A stretch of DNA of 20,711 bases, from assembly GCA_964528095.1 (NCBI GenBank), contig CAZGSG010000085.1:1-20711 (forward strand), read 5' to 3'. Positions 6,134 through 15,060 of this stretch are shown one piece after another. Each line of letters begins with the position of its first letter. Position 1 is the stretch's first letter. The notes beneath the pieces were generated by a model, which was not told where the DNA came from, did not search any database, and saw only the letters and a list, made by a program, of their open reading frames with translations. Origin of the DNA: CAZGSG01 sp964528095 (lineage in GTDB: Bacteria > Bacteroidota > Bacteroidia > Chitinophagales > Chitinophagaceae). The translations under genes and the position numbers were made by a program.

Positions 6134-9100
6134 ATGAGTTTAACTGCGTGGAGCCAAACGAAGTTTGGAAGGGCTCTTCATTTGAAAAAAGCCTGGAAAG
6201 TCATGAGAGTCACCTCTATTTTTTTATTAGCTGCAGCCCTACAGGTAAGTGCTGCAGGTCATGCCCAGAAAATGAGCATAGACGGAGACAAACTTTCACT
6301 CGAGAAAGTGTTTAAGCAGATACAGAAACGTTCCCATTTTGTTGTTTTCTTTAATTACGAGCTTTTGGAAAAAGCAAAACCCGTAACCCTGCATGTAAAA
6401 GATGCTTCTGTAGAAGAGATAATGGAAAAAATACTGGAAGGACAGGGATTAAGTTATGTTATTAACGACAAGACCATCGTGATCCGGGAAAAATCCGCAA
6501 CCGAAGTGGAAATACCCATTCCTCTTAAAGATATCAGTGGTAAGGTAACCAATGAAGCAGGCGAACCCGTGGCACGTGCTACAGTAACGGTAAAAGGCAC
6601 TAATATCCGGACCGCTACCAACGATGATGGTTCTTTCAGCCTGAAAGGTGTGGATGAAAATGCGACGCTTGTTATCACATCTGTCAATATCGAGACCATT
6701 GAAATAAAGCTCAACGGGAAAAGCTCGATCAACGTAACTGTTAAGAACAGGATCACTGCCATAGAAGATGTGACTATAAGTGCACTGGCCAATACCGGTT
6801 ACCAGACTGTGGCCCGCGAGCGTTCCACAGGTTCATTCGGGGTTATCAGCAAAGAGCAGATCGAAAAACCAAATTCGAATATTTCTTCCCGTCTTATCGG
6901 AGCTGTAGCAGGCTTGCAGGCACGCTCACTTGATGTGAATGGCAACCCTACCCTGGTTCTCCGCGGTCAGTCGACCCTCACGGCGAATGGTACTACCACC
7001 ACACCACTTGTTGTAGTAGATGGGTTTCCTATCCAGGGTGATTTCAGTTCTATCAATCCCAATGATGTAGAAAGCATTACCGTGTTAAAAGATGCCGCTG
7101 CCGCTTCTATCTGGGGAGCCCGTTCTGCAAACGGGGTGATCGTAATCGTTACAAAGTTTGCAAAAAAAGGCATGCCTTTAAAAGTGGAATTTTCCTCCTT
7201 TGTACGTGTTGCTGAAAAATTCGACCTGGACTATGTAAACCCGCTGGCTTCTTCTGCTGAAACAGTAGAATATGAAAAACGTGCTTTTAATAAATGGGGC
7301 GGCCAGATCAATACTGGTTCGCTGACAACCAACGCGGGATTTCAATGGGTGGGCGCAACGGAAGCGATGAGTGAACAATACCTGGGTTTCATGACCATGG
7401 CCCAGCGTGATGCAGTATTAGAGAAATTAAAAACCCAGGACAACCGCAAACAGATCCGCGATAATCTGCTGGCTAATCCTGTAACAACACAGTATAACCT
7501 TACCTTATCCGGTGGCACTGCCGGTATGACCAATGTTCTTTCCCTGTTATATGAGGATAATCAATCCAATTATAAGGAAACAAGCAATAAACGATACATG
7601 TTCAACTACCGTACACAGGCTGCGGTTACCAAATGGCTTGACTTCAATTTATCAGCATTTGTTCAATACAACGATAGCCACAATAATGGTGTATCACTTG
7701 GTGATATCCAGGGAATGGCTCCTTACGAAATGTTGAAAAACCCTGATGGGTCATTGACAAACATCAGTAAATATTACTGGCCTATCATGACCAGGTATGT
7801 AACCCCTGCTGCTTTCCCCTATGCATGGACCTATAATCCTATCGAAGAAATAAACAACCGCGATTTTAATGTAAAACAATTGAATACGCGTTTGCAGGCA
7901 GGCATAACAGCAAAGATCATCAAGGGGCTCTCCGTTGAATCAAAGATCCAGTATGAACTTTTCAATACATTCAACAGGAACCTGTATAATGACGCTACCT
8001 TTTATGTAAGAAGTCTGATCAATACTTCTGCAGCCTGGGATAGAGTGCTTACTACCAAACCTCTGCTCAATTTGCCAAAAGGCAGTATCCTCACGCAAAG
8101 CCGTTCCAAGGCAGAAAATTATGTATTCAGGAACCAGATAAATTTCAATCGCAGGTTTGCCAAAAAACACCAGGTTGATTTTGTTGGGGGTGCCGAGATC
8201 CAGAATTTCCTGACAGAAGGCGTCAGCAATCCAACAACATATGGTTACAACGATGAGAGCTTAACTGTTGGAACATTTCCTAATGGCCCGGGTAATACAC
8301 CAAATGGCACAGGCGGCACATACCAGTTAAAGAACTGGCTGAACAATAGTCTTACCGCATTAAGTTATACCAATTCTTATAGCTCTATAACCAGCCGGTA
8401 TTTCTCCGCGTTCGGCAACCTTGCCTACACATTCAATAACAAGTACACAGTATCCGGTAGTTTTCGTACAGATGCGTCCAACCTGATCACGGATGATCCA
8501 AAGTATCGCTATGATCCATTCTGGTCGGTAGGCGGCGCCTGGCAGATATACAAAGAAAAATTCTTTGATATTTCCTTTGTTGACAGGTTAAGTATACGGG
8601 CCACTTATGGTTATAATGGTAACGTAGACCGTTCTACTTCCTTTATGCCATTGATCAATATTGCTACAGCACCAAATGCTTATACCAATGAGTTCACTGC
8701 TTCTATTGCCAGCTATGGCAACCCTACGTTAAGATGGGAAAAAACAGCTACTACCAATATCGGTATCGATTATTCCTTATTCAGGGGTAAGCTATTTGGC
8801 CGCGCAGACTTTTACCAACGTAAGGGTAAGGACCTGCTTGCCACCATCTCAATCCCCGCTGTATATGGAACCACTTCCCAGAAGATCAATAATGCTGAGA
8901 TGACCAATAATGGTATCGAACTGGAACTGGGAACCACGTTCAATATCAGCCCGCGGATCAATTACCGTGGTAGCCTGAACTTCTCTTATAATAGGAACAA
9001 GATCACTAACCTGTTTGTGGCCACTTATGCATCATCTACTTTGTATAGCGGTGGCACAGGAGCTTATGTGGTAGGCAAGGATGCCAATGCGCTCTGGGTA

Positions 9101-9709
9101 TTTGAATACGCAGGCGTTATGAATACGCAGCCAATGGTTGTAGGTGAAAAAGGGACCTATTATGATTTCACTGCATTCACACCAGGTGATGGAAGAAATT
9201 ATATGTTATCTCCAGGCACTACCGTTGCTCCGTATACACTGGGATCAATCAACTCCTTCAATATCTATGATTTCAATGTATCATTTATTGTAACAGGTAA
9301 GTTTGGCCACGTGTTCAAAAGAACAGGCTTCAACTATCCCGTGACCTGGACCGGCCGGGTATTACCAAACAATAAACTGTCAGAAGTGGTGAATGGAGAT
9401 CCGCAAAAAGTGGTGCCGCTGCCGCTAAATGAGAATGAGCCAAGATTTTATTTCTGGGACCGTTTTTATCCGTACCTGAGTTACCTCGTAGAAAGTGCTT
9501 CGCATGTCAGACTGCAGGAAGTGAATGTGACTTATAACCTGAAAAAATCCCTGTTAACAAGAGCTAATATTAAAGGAGTACAGGTATTTGCACAGGCTAA
9601 TGACCTCCTTACAATCAGGGCCAATAAGTTTGGAGAAGACCCCGAATATCCTATCGGCGGCATGAAGCCACAAGCGAGATACACTTTCGGCTTTAAATTA
9701 GAACTCTAA
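6134..9709 (+). CDS. SusC/RagA-type TonB-dependent outer-membrane transporter with STN domain
   Basis: A TonB-linked outer-membrane barrel that imports a substrate captured by the SusD partner. I take the ATG at 6134 (1191 residues). The frame stays open to a TTG at 6038, but that stretch overlaps leader structure and a promoter-like TTTG. An ATG at 6203, just before the signal peptide, is also possible. From the 6134 start: signal peptide (about 24-45), STN signalling domain (about 53-118, LSLEKVFKQIQKRSHFVVFF), a carboxypeptidase-regulatory-like beta domain (about 132-215, SGKVTNEAGEPVARATVTVKG), a plug (about 222-350) with the family signature VLKDAAAASIWGARSANGVI, then a barrel to the C-terminus (RYTFGFKLEL). 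The STN domain and the upstream sigma/FecR pair indicate a signal-transducing transporter. SusD starts 12 bases later. The substrate cannot be read from the sequence. Confidence 0.95.
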   Translation: MSLTAWSQTKFGRALHLKKAWKVMRVTSIFLLAAALQVSAAGHAQKMSIDGDKLSLEKVFKQIQKRSHFVVFFNYELLEKAKPVTLHVKDASVEEIMEKILEGQGLSYVINDKTIVIREKSATEVEIPIPLKDISGKVTNEAGEPVARATVTVKGTNIRTATNDDGSFSLKGVDENATLVITSVNIETIEIKLNGKSSINVTVKNRITAIEDVTISALANTGYQTVARERSTGSFGVISKEQIEKPNSNISSRLIGAVAGLQARSLDVNGNPTLVLRGQSTLTANGTTTTPLVVVDGFPIQGDFSSINPNDVESITVLKDAAAASIWGARSANGVIVIVTKFAKKGMPLKVEFSSFVRVAEKFDLDYVNPLASSAETVEYEKRAFNKWGGQINTGSLTTNAGFQWVGATEAMSEQYLGFMTMAQRDAVLEKLKTQDNRKQIRDNLLANPVTTQYNLTLSGGTAGMTNVLSLLYEDNQSNYKETSNKRYMFNYRTQAAVTKWLDFNLSAFVQYNDSHNNGVSLGDIQGMAPYEMLKNPDGSLTNISKYYWPIMTRYVTPAAFPYAWTYNPIEEINNRDFNVKQLNTRLQAGITAKIIKGLSVESKIQYELFNTFNRNLYNDATFYVRSLINTSAAWDRVLTTKPLLNLPKGSILTQSRSKAENYVFRNQINFNRRFAKKHQVDFVGGAEIQNFLTEGVSNPTTYGYNDESLTVGTFPNGPGNTPNGTGGTYQLKNWLNNSLTALSYTNSYSSITSRYFSAFGNLAYTFNNKYTVSGSFRTDASNLITDDPKYRYDPFWSVGGAWQIYKEKFFDISFVDRLSIRATYGYNGNVDRSTSFMPLINIATAPNAYTNEFTASIASYGNPTLRWEKTATTNIGIDYSLFRGKLFGRADFYQRKGKDLLATISIPAVYGTTSQKINNAEMTNNGIELELGTTFNISPRINYRGSLNFSYNRNKITNLFVATYASSTLYSGGTGAYVVGKDANALWVFEYAGVMNTQPMVVGEKGTYYDFTAFTPGDGRNYMLSPGTTVAPYTLGSINSFNIYDFNVSFIVTGKFGHVFKRTGFNYPVTWTGRVLPNNKLSEVVNGDPQKVVPLPLNENEPRFYFWDRFYPYLSYLVESASHVRLQEVNVTYNLKKSLLTRANIKGVQVFAQANDLLTIRANKFGEDPEYPIGGMKPQARYTFGFKLEL

Positions 9710-9721
9710 AAATTTAAACGT

Positions 9722-11263
9722 ATGCAACTCAAATATAAATTCTCAATCACTTATTATATCACTGTATTATTCGCTACGCTTTTTCTTAGTTCCTGCGATA
9801 AATACCTGGATGAACCCCCTTCCAAATCCACTTCGGTGATCGTTTCATCTACCTCACAGTTAGATGTGCTGTTGAATGGATATACCAACTTTTACACGGA
9901 GGGAAACAGAACCGCCATTTATGGAACAGATGATTATGGCATCAACACCACGCTCTATAATGCAAGACCGGGCACTTTTACTATTGCAGCTTTTATTTTT
10001 GGTCTCTGGGATGTGCCCTACCTGCCGGATGATACCCGTGAAAGTTTCTGGAGCGGCGAATGGAGAAAGATCTTTACCGCCAATCTTGTACTGAGCCAGC
10101 TGGGTGCTGCTACAGGTAGCGAAGAAGAAAAAGCTTACCTGGCGGCAGACGCACACCTGGTAAGAGCGTATAGTTATTTTCAATTGGCGAATACCTATTG
10201 TCTTCCTTATACGGAAGCAAACAAAAAAGAGATGGGCTTACCTATAAAAGTGACCACTTCCTTTGAAGAATCGGCGGAGCGGGGTACACTGGAAGATACC
10301 TACAAACTCATCGAAGAAGATCTTACAGCAGCATTAAAAACAAAACTGCCACCATTGGTGCAAAATGGTAAAGCGCGGCACTGGCGTGCAAACAAAGCAG
10401 CTGTGAATGGTTTTGCAGCAAGGTATTATCTTACAAGAAATAATTATACTGAAGCTAACCGGTATGCCGATTCAGCATTGAAGGATTACAGCACACTGGT
10501 CAATTATAACACGGATATGCGTTATGGTAATACGCAAAATGTAACGATTGATGCAGGAACACCGGCACAACAAACAGTAACGCTAAGATATCCTTACACA
10601 CACGACAACCAGATTGTATTAACAGATATGCTGGAATGGAAAGAGTTCATGTACTTCCGGATGCTCAATCATGAATCCTGGTGGTATATCCCCAGCGATG
10701 AATTGCTTAACCTGTATGACAAGGATCATGACCTGCGTTATAAATATCATATGGTACAGAATTACTCATACGACAGGGGAATGATCAAACCGTCTTATAG
10801 CTATCCAGGGTATGTCTTTTTCTTTAAAGACAGAATACCTTCCGGTCCTACTACGGCAGAAATGCTGCTGATCAAAGCAGAATGCCTGGCGCGTAACAAC
10901 GATGTTACCGGCGCAATGGATGCAGTGAACCAACTTCGCGCAAAACGTTTTACTGCAGGAGCCTGGGTAAATCTTACCGCAACAAACAAAGGTGATGCGA
11001 TCAAAAAAGTACTGGATGAAAGAAGAAGGGAAATGCCTTTTGCACCCCGCTGGTTCGATGTACGCCGTTTTAATAACAATGATGACCCAAGCGACGACGT
11101 TATTATGACCAGGACATTTTATCCTTATAATAATGCAAACGTACTCACCAATGAACCGGCGAAAACATATACATTACCTAAAAATTCAAGAAGATTTGCG
11201 GTGCCGCTTCCCCGTACGGAACTGGTTTCAAGTAATGGATTGATACAACAAAATACATACTAA
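9722..11263 (+). CDS. SusD/RagB-type outer-membrane lipoprotein
   Basis: The surface lipoprotein that caps the SusC barrel and binds its substrate. The signal peptide ends in a lipobox, FLSSC, with acylated Cys25 and then DKYLDEPP, the usual start of mature SusD proteins. The middle has TPR-like helices (RYYLTRNNYTEANRYADSAL). The C-terminal SusD domain has the family hallmarks AEMLLIKAECLARNNDVTGAMDAV (shown here by its key residues E-x-L-L-I-K-A-E) and LDERRREMPFAPRWFDVRRF. At 513 residues its length is ordinary. It begins 12 bases after the SusC-type gene and is certainly co-transcribed. A nested hairpin follows the stop codon, before the first TlpA-like gene. Confidence 0.95.
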   Translation: MQLKYKFSITYYITVLFATLFLSSCDKYLDEPPSKSTSVIVSSTSQLDVLLNGYTNFYTEGNRTAIYGTDDYGINTTLYNARPGTFTIAAFIFGLWDVPYLPDDTRESFWSGEWRKIFTANLVLSQLGAATGSEEEKAYLAADAHLVRAYSYFQLANTYCLPYTEANKKEMGLPIKVTTSFEESAERGTLEDTYKLIEEDLTAALKTKLPPLVQNGKARHWRANKAAVNGFAARYYLTRNNYTEANRYADSALKDYSTLVNYNTDMRYGNTQNVTIDAGTPAQQTVTLRYPYTHDNQIVLTDMLEWKEFMYFRMLNHESWWYIPSDELLNLYDKDHDLRYKYHMVQNYSYDRGMIKPSYSYPGYVFFFKDRIPSGPTTAEMLLIKAECLARNNDVTGAMDAVNQLRAKRFTAGAWVNLTATNKGDAIKKVLDERRREMPFAPRWFDVRRFNNNDDPSDDVIMTRTFYPYNNANVLTNEPAKTYTLPKNSRRFAVPLPRTELVSSNGLIQQNTY

Positions 11264-11281
11264 AAAAGGTTGTTGGTATAG

Positions 11282-11330
11282 GGTTTGCGTTTCTTATAAA
11301 CGGTTTATCCGGCACTTAAAAACGCAAACC
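11282..11330 (+). repeat. Nested intercistronic hairpin after the SusD-type gene
   Basis: An outer 11-bp perfect stem (11282-11292 with 11320-11330) encloses a loop that can form an inner ATAAA-CGG-TTTAT hairpin. The sequence after it, TTATATTAGCCCC, is not a strong U-tract. It separates the susC/susD-like pair from the redox genes. It is either a partial terminator (attenuator) or an mRNA 3'-end stabiliser. Confidence 0.5.
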
Positions 11331-11370
11331 TTATATTAGCCCCTTATTTGTTTACTCAAACAACTTCTGT

Positions 11371-12492
11371 ATGAAAAAAATGATCCTGCCTGCGGGCCTG
11401 CTATTTATGTTATTTCTTTTCTCATTCAACCGGCCGGTAAAAAAGATCCAATTCAGGATACAGGCTGAAATAACCGGTTTAAAAGACGATAATATTTTTT
11501 TATACATACGTAATACGGATGCCAAAACATCCAAAATAAAGATTGATACATTGTCGACTGTTTCAAAGAATGGTCGCTTTACGTTGACCGGTGAAACGGA
11601 TGAAGTGACCAATGCATCCATTTTAATAGGCGTAAAAGGCCGTAAGAACTTTTCTCTTTTTTTAGAAAATGGGGCCATACAGGTTAAGGGCCATATTGAT
11701 TCTATTGAAAAAGTAAGGCTCAGTGGTACGCCGGAAAATGAGATCTACACAGCCGCCAATCTGCACCAGCATATCTTTTATGATAGTATCAATCTATTGT
11801 ATGCCGAGCTGGAAAAATTAACCGATAAAAAAAGCAGCCGTGCCTCAGCTATTCATTCTTCTGTAAATAGTTTGCGGGATTCGGTACAGCAATACTGGAT
11901 CGATTTCACCAGTTCTCACCCCGATGCACTTACAAGCGGCATTTATTTATATGTATTACAAAGCAGGGTGCCGGTAGAAACACTGGAGCGTTTATACAAC
12001 GGCGTATCGCCCCGGATAAAGAATGGTCCATACGGACCTGGCGTCAAAGCAAAGATCATGGCTGAAAAAAGAACAGCGATTGGTAACCCGGCACCTGATT
12101 TCGCGGTTGTGGATCTGACAGGGAAAAACATTTCACTGGCAAATTATAAAGGTAAATACGTGTTACTGGATTTCTGGGCAAGCTGGTGTGTGCCCTGCAG
12201 GGAAGAAAACCCCGCATTAAAAGCAGCATATAAAAAATTTGTCAGCAAAGGCTTTACTATCGTCAGTGTTTCCCTCGACAGTGATGCGGCTAAATGGAAG
12301 GCAGCCATCATCAAAGACAGTCTCCCCTGGACGCATATCAATGAGATAAACGGTTTTGATAATAGCATCGCTAAGATTTATGGTGTGCAACCTATTCCCG
12401 ACAATTTCCTGATCAGTCCCGATGGTAAAATACTTGCGCGGCAACTGAGAGGTGATGATGTTGACAAAACACTTTCGCAATACATTAAATAA
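11371..12492 (+). CDS. Exported TlpA-like thiol/disulfide protein with DUF4369-like N-terminal domain (CVPC)
   Basis: A 373-residue exported protein. The N-terminal hydrophobic segment (about 4-19, MILPAGLLFMLFLFSF) is a signal peptide or anchor. A beta-rich DUF4369-like domain (about 26-125) follows, then a helical linker (about 125-225). The C-terminal thioredoxin fold (about 235-373) has the active site WCVPC with Cys273 and Cys276, preceded by YVLLDFWAS. The cis-proline region reads VQPIPDNFLI. The family reduces or exchanges disulfides in the periplasm, but the substrate is unknown. It is the first of four similar genes after the SusC/SusD pair, and the next starts only 6 bases after its stop. 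Confidence 0.9.
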   Translation: MKKMILPAGLLFMLFLFSFNRPVKKIQFRIQAEITGLKDDNIFLYIRNTDAKTSKIKIDTLSTVSKNGRFTLTGETDEVTNASILIGVKGRKNFSLFLENGAIQVKGHIDSIEKVRLSGTPENEIYTAANLHQHIFYDSINLLYAELEKLTDKKSSRASAIHSSVNSLRDSVQQYWIDFTSSHPDALTSGIYLYVLQSRVPVETLERLYNGVSPRIKNGPYGPGVKAKIMAEKRTAIGNPAPDFAVVDLTGKNISLANYKGKYVLLDFWASWCVPCREENPALKAAYKKFVSKGFTIVSVSLDSDAAKWKAAIIKDSLPWTHINEINGFDNSIAKIYGVQPIPDNFLISPDGKILARQLRGDDVDKTLSQYIK

Positions 12493-12498
12493 AACGGA

Positions 12499-13854
12499 AT
12501 GAAACTATCCCCGTTCATTTACAAACTATCTTTCTGCATGCTGTTAATAGCGTTGCAGATTTCTTCTCCGGCTCAGTTAAAAAGCAACAAGGTATCGCTA
12601 CGTGGTACATTAAAGAATTTTAACAACCAGGTAGAAGTAGAAGACATGTCTGCATTTCAATACCTCTTACCAAGCTCTTCCAACCGGGTGATCATTCCCG
12701 ATTCAGCAGGGAACTTCTCAGCCAGCTTCGCGATCAGCCAGCCTTCTTATTTCCGGTTAGGCCGCAACCAGCTTTATCTTTCACCCAGCGATGATCTGGA
12801 ATTATTTGTAGATAAAAGCAATCCTAAACTGGCCAGGTTTACCGGTAAGGGCAGCGAAGCAAATATGTATCTACGCCAGACTCCTTTTCCAAAAGGTGGT
12901 TCATACATTGAAGCAGGTGGATTGGTAAAAGCCACACCGGATGAAACAGTAAAAGCAGTACAAAACGCAGCAACGGTACGATCAAAACAATTGGATTCTG
13001 TAAAAGGTGTTTCTGCGGAATTCAGGAGACTGGAAACAGCACGCATCAAGGCCGACCTGATCAATAGCCTGATCATGGGCGAGACTTATTCTACTATGCG
13101 CCTGAGGCTGAAAGGAGATAGCGCCAAACTTTTTTCAACTGAATATAAAAAGGCCATACAACCGGCATTTGCACAAAACAGTAAAAACTTTATCGATGCC
13201 TCACTGATGCAACTGGTCGTTTATCGTGATATCGCAGAAGATATTTTGTCCGAACCCGGACCGGAAAAGGACAAGCAAAAAATCAGGGATTGGTATGCGG
13301 CATCTGCGTTGGTGGGTGAGATGCGAAAGATCAGTGATAAGGACTTACTAAAGGCATACGAGCCTAAAGTGGTGGCTATTAAAACTGTTGATTATAAAAA
13401 TGCTGTCAAAGCCAGTCTCGCCAGCCTGCTGAAGTTCGGTAAGGGTGATGAGGCCAGGTCCTTTATCGCAGCCGATCTCGATGGTAAAAAAATATCGCTG
13501 CAAAGTTTGAAAGGTAAGGTTGTTTACCTTGATCTCTGGGCTACCTGGTGCGGTCCCTGTCTTGCTGAAATGCCACACTATGAGGAGTTAAAAGCAAAGT
13601 ACAAAGACAATAACAATATCGTATTCGTGTCACTTTCGATTGATGATACTGAAACACCCTGGAAGAAAAACGTAGAGACCCGAAAAGCGGATGGTTACCA
13701 GTGGATCATCAACAGAAATGCATTAGCTGATTACGAGATCGTGAGCATTCCGAGGACCATTGTGATCGATAAAAACTTTAAGATCGCCGACCTGAACGCG
13801 CCACTTCCTTCGGATAAAACTACCATACCGATGATTGAAGGTTTGTTGAAATAA
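12499..13854 (+). CDS. Exported TlpA-like thioredoxin-fold protein (CGPC)
   Basis: A 451-residue exported protein with a signal peptide (about 8-27, YKLSFCMLLIALQISSPA). It has a large N-terminal region with beta-rich then helical character (about 30-310), unlike the next gene except in layout. The C-terminal thioredoxin-like domain (about 318-451) has WATWCGPC with Cys351 and Cys354, the same dipeptide (GP) as classical thioredoxin. The downstream SIPRTIVID holds the cis-proline. It lies 6 bases after the preceding TlpA-like gene and 36 before the next. The redox role is clear from the fold. The N-terminal domain is not one I recognise with certainty. Confidence 0.9.
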   Translation: MKLSPFIYKLSFCMLLIALQISSPAQLKSNKVSLRGTLKNFNNQVEVEDMSAFQYLLPSSSNRVIIPDSAGNFSASFAISQPSYFRLGRNQLYLSPSDDLELFVDKSNPKLARFTGKGSEANMYLRQTPFPKGGSYIEAGGLVKATPDETVKAVQNAATVRSKQLDSVKGVSAEFRRLETARIKADLINSLIMGETYSTMRLRLKGDSAKLFSTEYKKAIQPAFAQNSKNFIDASLMQLVVYRDIAEDILSEPGPEKDKQKIRDWYAASALVGEMRKISDKDLLKAYEPKVVAIKTVDYKNAVKASLASLLKFGKGDEARSFIAADLDGKKISLQSLKGKVVYLDLWATWCGPCLAEMPHYEELKAKYKDNNNIVFVSLSIDDTETPWKKNVETRKADGYQWIINRNALADYEIVSIPRTIVIDKNFKIADLNAPLPSDKTTIPMIEGLLK

Positions 13855-13890
13855 ACAGCAGAAATTAACTATAAAGCTTAAGCATCAAAA

Positions 13891-15048
13891 ATGATAATGA
13901 ACAAGTTTAGAAAACCGGTTTATTGCTGCCTGATGTTGTTAGGACTCTATAACAGGGCTGATGCTCAAAAAAAATTTAGCCTTACAGGTAAATTTGAAGG
14001 TGAGGCCCCGGCTTATATCTATTTATCCTATCCTTCTGCCGATGGTGGATCGGTTAAAGACAGCGCGCAAATAGTAAACGGGCGTTTTTCATTTACAGGC
14101 ATGATCGACCAGGTACAGACAGCCTTTTTGCAAAATCGTTTGAAACCGATGAGCGTGGACGATCCCAATTTCGCTATTATATTCTTGTCGCCAGGCAAGA
14201 TGACGGTTGACCTCAGTAAAGACAATTTTAAAAAACTGAAAGTAACGGGCTCATCAGCGCAAAACGACTTTGTGCTTTTACAATCAATGAAAGCCGGTAT
14301 TGTAAACGAGATGAAAGGATTAACGGACGCCTTACGCAATGAAAAAAACGCGGAAAAAGCGGCGGCTATCAGGGAGCAGCTTTCTCCTTTCCAACGCCAA
14401 CAGCAACAAATGGATTATGTTTTTTTCAATAAATATCCACAATCATTTATTACGCTGTATGAATTACAATTTCATCTGGCATCGCTTTCACTCGATTCAC
14501 TCGAATTGTTTTACGGTCGTCTTTCACCAGCATTAAAGGCACATAAGATCGGAAAAAATATTGCCGAAGAGATCAGGGCCTTAAAAGATGGCTCCCCCGG
14601 AAGTACGGCAGCGGATTTTAGCACAACTGATATAAATGGACAACCATTGCAGTTGTCCGCTTTTAAAGGACAATATGTATTGCTTGATTTCTGGGCCAGC
14701 TGGTGTGTTCCCTGTCGCAAAGGCAATCCGCATCTTATTGGTTTATATAAAAAATACAGGGATAAAGGAATTGAATTCATTGGCGTTTCGGATGATGATA
14801 GCCGGACCGATGCATGGCTCACTGCTGTAGCAAAAGACAGTATCGGCAGTTGGCGACATGTATTACGTGGCTTTGATCGAAACATGGCCATGAGTAATAT
14901 CAAAAACCCGAATGATATCAGTAAAAAATTTGGCATCCATACGCTGCCAACCAAAATACTGATTGATCAACAGGGGAAAATCATTGGGCGGTATGGTGAG
15001 GAGGGCGATGAGCTTGATAAAAAATTAATCGAAATTTTTAATTACTAA
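13891..15048 (+). CDS. Exported TlpA-like thiol/disulfide protein with DUF4369-like N-terminal domain (CVPC)
   Basis: A 385-residue protein of the same build as the 11371 gene. It has a signal peptide (about 8-26, VYCCLMLLGLYNRADA), a DUF4369-like beta domain (about 28-120, FSLTGKFEGEAPAYIYLSY), a helical linker, and a thioredoxin fold (about 235-385) with FWASWCVPCRKGNPHL (Cys272 and Cys275) and HTLPTKILID around the cis-proline. The two CVPC proteins are probably paralogues by duplication, separated by the CGPC gene. The start could be ATG 13891 or ATG 13897, two codons in. The next gene starts 12 bases after its stop. Confidence 0.9.
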   Translation: MIMNKFRKPVYCCLMLLGLYNRADAQKKFSLTGKFEGEAPAYIYLSYPSADGGSVKDSAQIVNGRFSFTGMIDQVQTAFLQNRLKPMSVDDPNFAIIFLSPGKMTVDLSKDNFKKLKVTGSSAQNDFVLLQSMKAGIVNEMKGLTDALRNEKNAEKAAAIREQLSPFQRQQQQMDYVFFNKYPQSFITLYELQFHLASLSLDSLELFYGRLSPALKAHKIGKNIAEEIRALKDGSPGSTAADFSTTDINGQPLQLSAFKGQYVLLDFWASWCVPCRKGNPHLIGLYKKYRDKGIEFIGVSDDDSRTDAWLTAVAKDSIGSWRHVLRGFDRNMAMSNIKNPNDISKKFGIHTLPTKILIDQQGKIIGRYGEEGDELDKKLIEIFNY

Positions 15049-15060
15049 AAACTTATAGTT

